Source of the DNA: Paenibacillus durus ATCC 35681
Lineage (GTDB): Bacteria; Bacillota; Bacilli; Paenibacillales; Paenibacillaceae
Assembly: GCF_000993825.1 (NCBI RefSeq)
Contig: NZ_CP011114.1
Coordinates: 3,472,001 to 3,536,000, forward strand
DNA: 64,000 nt
Reading direction: 5' to 3'
Below are positions 29,385 through 37,231 of the stretch, in pieces; the stretch's first letter is position 1, and every line of letters starts with the position of its first letter. The notes under the pieces were generated by a model. The model had not been told where the DNA came from. It was given only the letters and a program-made list of their open reading frames with translations, and made no database searches. The position numbers and the translations under genes are program-made.

Positions 29385-29505
29385 GAACACCTAGGGGTTC
29401 GTCGGAGCATCAGCTTCGTTAGCACCCACTTCGCAGTCAGCCCGTAGGGCTGCACCCCGATTAAGACGTACAAAGAACCTTCCCTCGGGAAGGTTCTTTG
29501 CGCTT
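29385..29505 (-). repeat. single inverted copy of the tRNA-linked 125-bp repeat
   Basis: Read on the minus strand this segment runs in the same order as the right-hand array (39119-39450): hairpin with CCTTCCC/GGGAAGG, then GTACGTC(C/T)(C/T)AATCGGGGT(A/G)CAGCCC, GGGCTGACTGCGA and GATGCTCCGACGAAC. A 28-bp block (29416-29443) matches 39349-39376 at 27 positions. It includes the perfect hairpin CAAAGAACCTTCCC-TC-GGGAAGGTTCTTTG at 29471-29500, which could also terminate pst transcription. Confidence 0.8.
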
Positions 29506-29564
29506 GGATTTAAACTCCATACGGGATCACCGAGGCCTATGCTTCGTTAGCGGCTACTCCGTAA

Positions 29565-30449
29565 TTACCGCCGTCCCGTCCCGCGCTTCGCCCACCAGAG
29601 CGGCAGACGGAACGCCAGGTTGATCAAGAGCACGACGATAACGAGCACGGCCGCGGATTTGTCCGCGATCTGCCGGGCATCCTCAACAATCGCCTCCGAC
29701 TGCACGTACCATAAATGCACAGCCAGCGTCTCTCCCGGGGAGAGCAGATTGAAATCCCACATTTCCCCCGAAGTGCTGAGGCCCGCCGTCAAAATAATTA
29801 CGGCCGACTCCCCGAATGCCCGTCCGGCAACGAGACAGATGCCCGTGATGATAGACGGCAGCGCCACCGGCAGCACAATTTTGCGGATGCAATAGAATTT
29901 GGTCAGGCCAAGCGCATAGCCCGCCTCGCGCAGCTCTTTCGGAACCGCCCGAACCGCTTCCTCCGTTACCCGAGCCAGCATCGGCAGATTCAGCAGCGCC
30001 AGACTGACGCCGCCTCCGAGTATGGTCAGGCCTAAACCGAAATACTCCGCGAAAATAGCCAGTCCGAGCAGTCCGAACACGATGGATGGAACGGAGGACA
30101 GAGCCTCTACGCAAATCCGCATCGCTCCGGTAAACGCGTTATCCGGCGCATACTCCGCCATATAAATTCCCGCACCCAGCCCGATGGGAACCGAAATAAC
30201 CAGAGAGATCAGCAAAATATAAAAAGAGTTGAACAGCACGGGGCCGATGCCGCCGCCGGCATCGATCTCCTCGGGCTGGCGAATCAGGAATGAGAAATCA
30301 AGCCCGGGCAGCCCTTTGCTCAAAATCGTAAACAGCAGCCAGAAAATAAGCAGCATAACCAAAGCTCCGAGTCCGTAAAAACCGCAAGTCGCCAGCTTAT
30401 CGCGGCGGACGGCCCAGCTTGTGTGCCTTGTACGGGAAAAATCGCTCAT
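29565..30449 (-). CDS. pstA: phosphate ABC transporter permease PstA
   Basis: A 294-residue inner-membrane subunit of the high-affinity phosphate importer. It has six membrane segments and the binding-protein-dependent permease signature (EALSSVPSIVFGLLGLAIFAEYF, then EAGYALGLTKFYCIRKIVLP, the EAA loop). Its ATG overlaps the pstC TAA by one base. The usual next gene, pstB (ATPase), is absent: after the stop come only the tRNA-linked repeats. Confidence 0.95.
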   Translation of the reverse strand: MSDFSRTRHTSWAVRRDKLATCGFYGLGALVMLLIFWLLFTILSKGLPGLDFSFLIRQPEEIDAGGGIGPVLFNSFYILLISLVISVPIGLGAGIYMAEYAPDNAFTGAMRICVEALSSVPSIVFGLLGLAIFAEYFGLGLTILGGGVSLALLNLPMLARVTEEAVRAVPKELREAGYALGLTKFYCIRKIVLPVALPSIITGICLVAGRAFGESAVIILTAGLSTSGEMWDFNLLSPGETLAVHLWYVQSEAIVEDARQIADKSAAVLVIVVLLINLAFRLPLWWAKRGTGRR

Positions 30450-31393
30450 TATCCTTCCCTCCTTTTACGTCCCAAGAAGCGGATAACCACGATTAGCAAG
30501 AAAGAAATCAACAGCAGTAAAAAAGCCATCATATGCAGGGCATAGTTCCAGGTAGAGTCGAATTCCACGTTGGAGATTTGCATAACGATGTTGCTTGTCA
30601 GCACCGACGCCGGGGTAAACAGCGTCTTGGCCAGCTGCGGCGTGTTGCCGATTACCATTACGACGGCCATCGTTTCGCCGATCGCCCGCGTCATCCCAAG
30701 GATGACCGCCGCTAGAATGCCCCTGCCGGCCGCTGGCAGAACAACGCGCAGAATGACCTGAAGCCGGGTAGAGCCGAGCGCGTATGCGGCGTCGCGGTAT
30801 TTACCCGGTACGGCGGTGATCGCATCGTCACTGATCCGGGCAATGGTAGGCAGCACCATCAGCGCCAGAACGAGCGCCGCCGCCAGCAGACCGTCTCCAA
30901 GGCTCTCGCCGCTGGCGCGCCGCAACAGCGGCAGGAGGACAGTCAGACCGAGATAACCATATACAATGGAAGGAATACCAACTAGAAGATCAAGAATTGG
31001 CCGAATAAAGCGTTTGAGCCAGGGCGGTACGATTTCGGCGGTCAGTATCGCCATTCCTACCGACACCGGTACCGAAATCAGCAGTGTCAGCGCGGTAAGC
31101 GATATCGTATTGATGATAAATGCCGCAGCCCCGAACTTATCTTCTTCCGGCGTCCAGTTAAAGGAGAGGAAGAAATCGGCCAGGGAAATCTGCCCAAGCA
31201 GCAGCATCGCCGTCTTGCCGATAAAGACGATGACTAGCGCAAGCACGAGGCAAAGCGCCAGTATGCTGAACAAAAAATAATACCGGGCAAAGGTATTCGA
31301 AAGCAAGTGCCTAAAGTGACGTCTGCGGGTATCCCCTTTACTGTGGAGACTTCCATTTACCGCAGGGGGTGAGTCGTAGGTCGGTTGTACCAT
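30449..31393 (-). CDS. pstC: phosphate ABC transporter permease PstC
   Basis: A 314-residue permease partner of PstA. It has a cytoplasmic N-terminus of about 35 residues followed by six membrane segments. The EAA-type loop is DAAYALGSTRLQVILRVVLPAAG, and LVGIPSIVYGYLGLTVLLPLL is typical. ATG at 31393 follows AGGAGG; the open frame further upstream runs through the pstS-pstC hairpin. It is coupled to pstA. Confidence 0.95.
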   Translation of the reverse strand: MVQPTYDSPPAVNGSLHSKGDTRRRHFRHLLSNTFARYYFLFSILALCLVLALVIVFIGKTAMLLLGQISLADFFLSFNWTPEEDKFGAAAFIINTISLTALTLLISVPVSVGMAILTAEIVPPWLKRFIRPILDLLVGIPSIVYGYLGLTVLLPLLRRASGESLGDGLLAAALVLALMVLPTIARISDDAITAVPGKYRDAAYALGSTRLQVILRVVLPAAGRGILAAVILGMTRAIGETMAVVMVIGNTPQLAKTLFTPASVLTSNIVMQISNVEFDSTWNYALHMMAFLLLLISFLLIVVIRFLGRKRREG

Positions 31394-31405
31394 ACTTGTC
31401 CTCCT

Positions 31406-31441
31406 GTAAAAAACCAGCCCCGCTGTCGCCGGAGGCTGGCT
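31406..31441 (-). terminator. attenuator-type terminator between pstS and pstC
   Basis: On the minus strand CCAGCC, a 14-nt loop region and GGCTGG are followed by TTTTTT. It lies immediately before the pstC ribosome binding site. It should let some transcripts stop after pstS, giving more binding protein than permease. Confidence 0.75.
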
Positions 31442-31474
31442 CATATCATTCGTTCTATTGGATGCGCAAAGGAG

Positions 31475-32332
31475 TTACTTCATTGCCGAAATCGGGATGA
31501 ACTTCAGCTTTTTCAGCGAACCCTGTTGGAACTTCTTGCTTTGAACGTAATCGATAAAGGCTTTAACAGCGCCTGTCGGTTGTCCTTTAGTCATATAGTA
31601 GCCATATGCCCAAATTTTGTAGGAACCGTTAATGACGTTTTCAGTAGTAGCGGCTACACCGTTGTACTTAACGGCCTTCACATCACCGCTGACATATACC
31701 AAATCGATATATCCGATGGCATTAGGAGTCGTCGCAACAGCCGTTTTCATATCGCCGCTGGAGCCGGTTTCTTTATAGTTCTTCTCTTTTTTCACGATAT
31801 CGCCGCCTGCAAGCGCCTTGGCTTGGTAGTTAACGCGAGTACCGGAACCGAAAGCACGGGTAATAACGACGATATCCGCGTCAGCACCGCCGACTTCCTT
31901 CCAGTTCGTAATTTTGCCGGAATAAATACCTCTGAGCTGTTCAGTGGTCAGATTGTCCACGCCGACATTCTTATTGACAATCGTAGCAAAAGGAATAACT
32001 GCAACTTTGTTCGCTACCTGTCCGCTAAAAGCTTTAAAGCCAGGAACGTCGATGCTGGCATCCCAGTCGCAGGCGCCAATGTCGGCGATACCCTTCTTAA
32101 CGGCTTGAGGGCCAGTTACAGAGCCTTTACCGGAAGCAGCTATTCTAACCTTCGGATTCATTCTTTGAAATTCCTTGGCGGCCTGCAGTGTCAGCGGCAG
32201 CAGAGCTGTCGAACCGTTGACCGTGATTTTACCCGATAGCGTTCCCGCTGCGGAAGCTCCTCCCGCGAAGGATGCCGTAACAGCAAATACAGCAGCTAAG
32301 GCTGAAAATGTGATTTTTTTAAATAATTTCAT
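31475..32332 (-). CDS. pstS: phosphate-binding protein PstS
   Basis: A 285-residue extracytoplasmic phosphate receptor. The signal peptide (MKLFKKITFSALAAVFAVTA, cleavage near GASA-AG) has no lipobox cysteine, so attachment by lipid is not predicted. Phosphate-contact segments are NGSTALLPL, GKGSVTGPQA and FGSGTRVNYQ. A perfect hairpin CGGCTT-GA-AAGCCG (32348-32361) lies in the leader, with TATACT just upstream. Clear Pho boxes were not recognised. Confidence 0.93.
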   Translation of the reverse strand: MKLFKKITFSALAAVFAVTASFAGGASAAGTLSGKITVNGSTALLPLTLQAAKEFQRMNPKVRIAASGKGSVTGPQAVKKGIADIGACDWDASIDVPGFKAFSGQVANKVAVIPFATIVNKNVGVDNLTTEQLRGIYSGKITNWKEVGGADADIVVITRAFGSGTRVNYQAKALAGGDIVKKEKNYKETGSSGDMKTAVATTPNAIGYIDLVYVSGDVKAVKYNGVAATTENVINGSYKIWAYGYYMTKGQPTGAVKAFIDYVQSKKFQQGSLKKLKFIPISAMK

Positions 32333-32392
32333 GATTAATTCCCCTTCCGGCTTGAAAGCCGATATAGTATAAATTCACGCTGGAAAAAGTGT

Positions 32393-33826
32393 TTATTTCG
32401 TCAGTTGCACAGCCTTGCCGTTCTCAATCTCCCACAGTTTGCCGCCCGAGATTACTCCCAGCTTGGCGCCGTCTCCGGAAACCGCAACTTCCGAAATGTC
32501 CTGGGTGGTGCGGAATAACTCCTTACTTACTCCGGCGGCCGTAATGGCGTAGATACGCGACGTGCCGTCAGCTGCCGTACCGGATGCGATCAATCCGCCT
32601 GCGCCTTCTTGCGCCCATACAACCTCGATATCAAGCGGAATGTCTGCGAAGGTTCCGTCAGGCTTCAGCGTCTTCAGGGTATTGGGAGCTTTGCCGTCAG
32701 GGTCTGCACTTAAGTAGGCCACGGTTCCATCGGCCAGAATTTCAGGGTACAGCTTGTTGTCGCCCGAGGAGGTCAGAGCGGCCGGTTTCGCATCCTTTGT
32801 AGACAGGTCAAGCTGGTACAGCTGCTCTCCAGCCTTGCTGTAGTCGACCGTCAGCGAATCTTCGGTGCTGTCGGCGTCATTTTTGGCTGTTCCGGTAATG
32901 TTGACGATGTAGACCGCCTTCTTGCCGTCTGCGGAAATTTGCAATTCGGATTTGTTCTCCACCTTATCCGCCAGCAGTTCCGTTACAGCGCCGGTATCCA
33001 CAGAAATTTTCGAAAGTTTCTCTTGCTTGTCTCCCTGGATAAAATAGATTGTCTTGCCGTCAGCCGACCATGTCAGATCCGTCTTGACGCTGGTATCCGT
33101 ACCAAGCGGCTGTACCGCTCCGGAGGCCAAATTGATGACTAGCAATTGACCCGACTCGTCCGTGAATGCACCGAAACGGCGATCGTCCGAAACTGAGAAA
33201 TCAGCGGCTCTGCTGTCACTAGAGAACAGTCTGTAGCTGCCTGGGCTAGACGCAAATTTATAAATTTCCGTTGTTTCTCCCTCACGGTTCGCGAGAAGGC
33301 TTCCGTCAGCGGCCCAATGGAGCGTATCGAATTCGCCCTGCGGCCGGGCGATGCTAAGAATTTGCAGCGGGCTGCCAAACAGTTCGCCGCCAAGTCCATA
33401 TACAATTGCACTCAGCTCAACGTACAATTTCCCGCCATATACGGTTGGAGCCGTTGTGAAGCTCCGGTTCACGCCGTCTACCGAATAGCTCTTGGAGCCT
33501 GCTTTCAGCTTAATTGTATGTACGCTTGCTCTGTCTGTCAGCGCGAGACCTCCCGCTTCTGCTTTCAGACCTGCGCCCAGTCCGGCTGCAAGCTGGCTGA
33601 CCGAATACAGCTTGTATCCTCTGGCGTCAATCGTCTTGATGGTTTGCTGAACGCCGTTAATCGTCCAGGCTGCCGATCCTTCTTTAATTTTTGCCGCCTT
33701 GGCGGATGATTTCACGGCTGCTGGTTTGCTGCCGTTCGTGCCTGCTGCGGCATAAACACTTGCTTCACTGACAGACACAAGAAGCGCCGAAGCCATCAGC
33801 ACGCTTAACCACTGATTTCTCTTCAA
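32393..33826 (-). CDS. secreted protein with copper amine oxidase N-terminal-like and PD40 propeller domains
   Basis: A 477-residue exported protein. Signal peptide about 1-28 (ends SVYAAAG). A stalk-like domain of the Cu-amine-oxidase N-terminal type covers about 50-155 (AAWTINGVQQTIKTIDARGYKLYSVSQLAAGLG split by variable loops; GGKLYVELSAIVYGLGGELF). A TolB/WD40-like beta-propeller follows, with repeats such as DLTWSADGKTIYFIQGD and ELQISADGKKAVYIVN. Such stalk domains are abundant in Paenibacillus surface proteins. The ligand is unknown. It lies upstream of pstS, about 60 nt away, on the same strand. Confidence 0.8.
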   Translation of the reverse strand: MKRNQWLSVLMASALLVSVSEASVYAAAGTNGSKPAAVKSSAKAAKIKEGSAAWTINGVQQTIKTIDARGYKLYSVSQLAAGLGAGLKAEAGGLALTDRASVHTIKLKAGSKSYSVDGVNRSFTTAPTVYGGKLYVELSAIVYGLGGELFGSPLQILSIARPQGEFDTLHWAADGSLLANREGETTEIYKFASSPGSYRLFSSDSRAADFSVSDDRRFGAFTDESGQLLVINLASGAVQPLGTDTSVKTDLTWSADGKTIYFIQGDKQEKLSKISVDTGAVTELLADKVENKSELQISADGKKAVYIVNITGTAKNDADSTEDSLTVDYSKAGEQLYQLDLSTKDAKPAALTSSGDNKLYPEILADGTVAYLSADPDGKAPNTLKTLKPDGTFADIPLDIEVVWAQEGAGGLIASGTAADGTSRIYAITAAGVSKELFRTTQDISEVAVSGDGAKLGVISGGKLWEIENGKAVQLTK

Positions 33827-33994
33827 ATGGATTCACCCTTTTCATATAGGTAACTTCTAACGTTATTTTCCGCCCTGGTTGTAAAATCTGTTACCGAGAA
33901 ATATTTGGTAAAGATGAACTTGTCCCGATTTTTCGAGTTCTTTTTGCCCAGAGAAGGCAGTTTTGTCAACGGAATATTAACCCAAAGAAAAGGA

Positions 33995-34023
33995 TTTACA
34001 ATTTAGGAACTCTGATCTAATAT
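33995..34023 (+). promoter_or_regulatory. promoter of the ABC exporter operon
   Basis: TTTACA, a 17-bp spacer, then TAATAT. TATAAT at 34021-34026 is an alternative -10. The TetR-type palindrome begins at 34025. Confidence 0.6.
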
Positions 34024-34024
34024 A

Positions 34025-34044
34025 ATGAGTGAGTACTCACTCAT
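34025..34044. promoter_or_regulatory. 20-bp perfect palindrome, probable TetR operator
   Basis: ATGAGTGAGTACTCACTCAT is a perfect palindrome next to the -10 of the exporter operon. Many TetR-family autoregulated efflux operons use an operator of this TGAGTGA/TCACTCA form. The TetR gene is third in the operon. Confidence 0.75.
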
Positions 34045-34073
34045 ATTGATTTGAAAAGAACGGAGTGATTCTT

Positions 34074-34805
34074 ATGAACCAGGAAGCGCCTGTAATTACG
34101 GTATCTCATATTCGCAAAGCATTCGGCAGCAAAGTTGTCCTGGAAGACATCAGCCTCAAGGTACGCAAAGCCGAGACTTTCGGCTTGCTGGGTCCCTCAG
34201 GCTCCGGCAAGACTACACTGGTCAGGCTGCTGACCGGAATTGATGAAGCCGACTCGGGGGAAGTGCATGTGCTGGGAGTGAAAGTCCCCAAGCTGTCCCT
34301 GCTCTCGCAAATAGGCTACATGGCCCAGTCCGACGCGCTGTACAGCGAGCTTAGCGCCAAGGATAATCTGGAGTTTTTCGCTTCACTTTACGGACTTAGG
34401 AGAGAGCAGAGAAACAAGCGTATTAAGGAAGTGATGGAAATCGTTAATCTGGAAGAGCATCTCCGCAAAAAGGTAAATCAATACTCCGGGGGGATGAAGC
34501 GCCGGCTATCGCTGGCGATCGCCCTGCTGCACGAGCCGCCGCTGCTCATTCTGGACGAACCGACCGTCGGCATCGATCCGGTGCTCCGCATGTCCATCTG
34601 GAGGGAGCTCAAAGCTCTGAATAAACGGGGGACTACCATAGTGCTTACGACCCACGTGATGGATGAAGCTGAAAAATGCGACCAGCTCGGCATGATTCGC
34701 GAAGGCCGTCTACTTGCGGAAGACACTCCGGCGAATCTCCTTCAGGCCACAGGCTCCTCATCCATTGAAGAAGCGTTTCTGTATTACGGAGGTGTGCGCT
34801 CATGA
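34074..34805 (+). CDS. ABC transporter ATP-binding protein
   Basis: A 243-residue nucleotide-binding subunit of an ABC-2 exporter. Walker A is GPSGSGKTTLVRLLTG near 38, signature YSGGMKRRLSLAIAL near 138 and Walker B LLILDEPTVGIDP near 158, with the switch histidine in TTHVMDEAEKC. ATG at 34074 follows GGAGTG; GTG at 34065 overlaps that site. Its TGA overlaps the permease ATG (ATGA). Confidence 0.93.
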   Translation: MNQEAPVITVSHIRKAFGSKVVLEDISLKVRKAETFGLLGPSGSGKTTLVRLLTGIDEADSGEVHVLGVKVPKLSLLSQIGYMAQSDALYSELSAKDNLEFFASLYGLRREQRNKRIKEVMEIVNLEEHLRKKVNQYSGGMKRRLSLAIALLHEPPLLILDEPTVGIDPVLRMSIWRELKALNKRGTTIVLTTHVMDEAEKCDQLGMIREGRLLAEDTPANLLQATGSSSIEEAFLYYGGVRS

Positions 34806-35851
34806 GAATCGGTGCGCTTACGCTGCGCATTTTACGGCAGTTTATTCACGATAAAAGAACGATGGCCCTGATGTTCGTCGCCCCCCTGCTCGTTCTCAGC
34901 CTGATGAGCCTGGTATTTGGCGGGGAGACTTATAAGCCTAGTATCGGACTTGCGGGCCAGGCGGCGGTTCTATCTGAGGCGTTGACCAAGCATGATGCAC
35001 AGATAGTAAAGTATAATGCGGAAGAAGAAGGGACCCTTGCGCTAAAAAATGGAGAAATTGACGCGCTGATCTCGATTAACGGCGGTGCTCCGAAGGTCAT
35101 ACTGGAAGGAAGCAATCCTACGGCTAACCGGGCGGTTATGCAGGCGCTGGAGCAGGCAGCCCGGGATCAGCAGATTTCCAGGCAAGCTCAGATGCAGGCG
35201 GGGGCCCCGATCCAACCGCAGGTCAGCTATCTGTACGGCTCTGCCGATATGAAGACGATCGACCGGTTCGGACCGATTATGATCGGCGTATTCGTCTTCT
35301 TTTTCGTCTTCCTGATTGCCGGGGTCTCCTTTCTGCGGGAACGGACGACGGGAACGCTCGAACGCCTGCTTGCCACACCGCTTAAACGCTGGGAAATCGT
35401 CATCGGCTATGTCTGCGGCTTCGGCATTTTCACCGTGTTCCAGGCGCTGCTCATTTCCTGGTTCTCCATTCAGGTGCTGGGCATTATGATGGCCGGAAGC
35501 TTCGGTTATGTTCTGCTGATTACGCTGCTTCTGTCGATGACGGCATTAACGCTCGGTACGCTGCTGTCGGCGTATGCCGGAAACGAGCTGCAGATGATTC
35601 AGTTCATCCCGCTTGTCATTGTGCCGCAAATCTTTCTGTGCGGATTATTTCCGCTGGACACCCTTCCGCTCTGGCTTCAGCGGGTCGGATATGCGACTCC
35701 GTTATTCTATGGAGCCGAGGCAATGACGAACATTATGATTCGCGGCAAGGGCTGGAACGCGGTGGAGACGGATGTGTATGTGCTGATCGCCTTCTCGCTT
35801 GTGTTCATGGTGCTGAACGTGCTGGCCCTCCGCAAGCACCGCAAAATGTAA
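34802..35851 (+). CDS. ABC-2 type transporter permease
   Basis: A 349-residue permease. One N-terminal membrane segment is followed by an external domain of about 160 residues and five C-terminal segments (IMIGVFVFFFVFLIAGVSFL, then RERTTGTLERLLATPLKRWEIVIGY, the conserved ABC-2 loop). LIPLV-type helix FIPLVIVPQIFLCGLFPLDTLP is also typical. Likely exports a drug or lipid together with the ATPase. The substrate is unknown. Confidence 0.9.
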   Translation: MRIGALTLRILRQFIHDKRTMALMFVAPLLVLSLMSLVFGGETYKPSIGLAGQAAVLSEALTKHDAQIVKYNAEEEGTLALKNGEIDALISINGGAPKVILEGSNPTANRAVMQALEQAARDQQISRQAQMQAGAPIQPQVSYLYGSADMKTIDRFGPIMIGVFVFFFVFLIAGVSFLRERTTGTLERLLATPLKRWEIVIGYVCGFGIFTVFQALLISWFSIQVLGIMMAGSFGYVLLITLLLSMTALTLGTLLSAYAGNELQMIQFIPLVIVPQIFLCGLFPLDTLPLWLQRVGYATPLFYGAEAMTNIMIRGKGWNAVETDVYVLIAFSLVFMVLNVLALRKHRKM

Positions 35852-35909
35852 ATCAAGCCCTCATATATGGTACGATAGGCAGACAGAAAACGTCTGGAGG
35901 GTTGACATT

Positions 35910-36611
35910 ATGGCAGAACATCTTTCTGCAGACAATAATACGGAGTCGTGGGCTCTGGAGCTGCTTGCTCTTGGCGATGAAGAAAACATGACGCCAAAGC
36001 AAATCGCGATTTTGCAGGCGGCCGTGGATGTGTTTGCCGAAAAAGGCTATGCGGGCGCGGCGACTAGCGAAATTGCCCAGAGGGCCGGCGTAGCGGAGGG
36101 AACGATTTTTCGATACTACAAGACCAAGAAAGATTTGCTGCTGTCCATTGTCGGGCCGATGATGAGCCGGCTGCTTGCCCCTTTTGTTATGAGAAACTTC
36201 GGGAATTTGCTGGATACGTCTTTTGACAGCTATGAGGATTTTCTGCGCGCCCTGATCCGGAACCGGCTCGATTTCGCCCGCAAGAACTTTAAGATCCTGC
36301 AAATCCTGATTCAGGAAATCCCGTTTCATCCAAAGCTGCGCGAGCAGTTCATGGAGGATATTATTGGCAAGGTCCTTGAACGGCTTTCCGCGCAAGTCGA
36401 GCATTTTAAGCAAAAAGGGGAAATCATCGACCTTCCGGCGCCAGCAATCATCCGCTTTTCGGTATCCGCGACCATCGGCTTCATTATGACCCGTCTGCTG
36501 CTGCAGCCGAACAAGGAATGGAACGATGAGGAAGAAATCGAGCTGCTGATCCGGCTCATTATGCATGGCATCGCGGCGGACCTAGGAAATCAGGCATCCG
36601 AGTACAAGTAA
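35910..36611 (+). CDS. TetR/AcrR-family regulator
   Basis: A 233-residue repressor. The HTH at about 25-75 reads ILQAAVDVFAEKGYAGAATS, then EIAQRAGVAEGTIFRYYKTK. A helical ligand-binding/dimer domain follows. The start ATG is preceded by TGGAGGG. As the last gene of the exporter operon it probably binds the palindrome at 34025-34044 and senses the exported compound. Confidence 0.9.
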   Translation: MAEHLSADNNTESWALELLALGDEENMTPKQIAILQAAVDVFAEKGYAGAATSEIAQRAGVAEGTIFRYYKTKKDLLLSIVGPMMSRLLAPFVMRNFGNLLDTSFDSYEDFLRALIRNRLDFARKNFKILQILIQEIPFHPKLREQFMEDIIGKVLERLSAQVEHFKQKGEIIDLPAPAIIRFSVSATIGFIMTRLLLQPNKEWNDEEEIELLIRLIMHGIAADLGNQASEYK

Positions 36612-36674
36612 CGGCAGGAGCGTGAACTCTCCCCTTCTTCAAGATCAACGGCAAAACATTCTTAATATTCTTAA

Positions 36675-36712
36675 AAAAATCCCGTCAGGCCCTGAGACCT
36701 GGCGGGATTTTC
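36675..36712 (+). terminator. terminator of the ABC exporter-TetR operon
   Basis: AAAATCCCGTCAGG and CCTGGCGGGATTTT arms with a T-tract. It also lies just past the stop of the YjcZ-type gene on the other strand and can serve both. Confidence 0.85.
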
Positions 36713-36727
36713 CGTTCCATGAACAAA

Positions 36728-36829
36728 TTATACCCACAGAGATTTGGTGATGATTACAAGCAGAATGAACAGCACCAGAATCGCAGTTGAGGAATTGCAA
36801 CCAACGCCATATCCGCCAACTTCGCCCAT
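36728..36829 (-). CDS. YjcZ-family sporulation micropeptide (33 residues)
   Basis: A tiny reading frame with sequence MGEVGGYGVGCNSSTAILVL followed by a hydrophobic helix ending TKSLWV. The Gly/Tyr-rich N-terminus plus a single membrane helix (about 16-28) is the YjcZ pattern of spore-associated peptides. AGGAGGAG lies 8 nt before the ATG. A SigK-like promoter lies about 40 nt upstream. It is followed by the bidirectional terminator. The function of the family is not known beyond spore association. Confidence 0.85.
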   Translation of the reverse strand: MGEVGGYGVGCNSSTAILVLFILLVIITKSLWV

Positions 36830-36867
36830 GAATAACTCCTCCTCTCAAGTAGAATACGTAAGCAGAT

Positions 36868-36890
36868 TATGCAGTGGCTATCTCATACGT
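36868..36890 (-). promoter_or_regulatory. SigK-like promoter of the YjcZ-type gene
   Basis: The minus strand has AC, 17 nt, then CATAATCTG, against the SigK pattern AC-N17-CATANNNTA (one mismatch). Late mother-cell expression fits a spore-surface peptide. Confidence 0.5.
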
Positions 36891-36928
36891 TTGGGAGTTT
36901 CGGCAAGTAAATAAAATGAAAGAACAAA

Positions 36929-36956
36929 TTGCTTTTTCCCAAAAAACGTTTATAAT
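36929..36956 (+). promoter_or_regulatory. promoter of the argS T-box transcript
   Basis: TTGCTT, a 16-bp spacer, then TATAAT, just upstream of the T-box leader. Confidence 0.7.
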
Positions 36957-36962
36957 TAGAAA

Positions 36963-37208
36963 AAATTCATAGACAGTCGATGATCGGGAGAGTAATGAAG
37001 GGCCTCTGATGCCCAGCGAGCCGGGTTGGTGGGAGCCGGTGGAAGACCTTCATGAAGCGTACCCGGGAGACGGACTTCCGAAACCTCAGTAGGAAGCCCC
37101 GGCATGGGTCCGTTATCCTGTAAGCGGCCAGACCTTCCGGTCCGGCAAGTAGAGTGGTACCGCGAGAACACAAGTCCTCGTCTCTTTTTGAGACGCGGGC
37201 TTTTTTTT
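36963..37208 (+). ncRNA. T-box riboswitch of argS
   Basis: The leader has the T-box core AGTGGTACCGCG (37153-37164). A terminator follows (GTCCTCGTCTC / GAGACGCGGGC, then TTTTTTTT, 37174-37208). In Stem I the strands AATGAAGG and CCTTCAT pair. They leave AGTA opposite GAAGCGTA, the usual specifier-loop layout, so the specifier reads CGU (37058-37060, Arg) followed by A. Uncharged tRNA-Arg(ACG) would antiterminate and raise argS expression. Confidence 0.92.
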
Positions 37209-37231
37209 ATATTTAGAAGGGGGTCTTTAGG

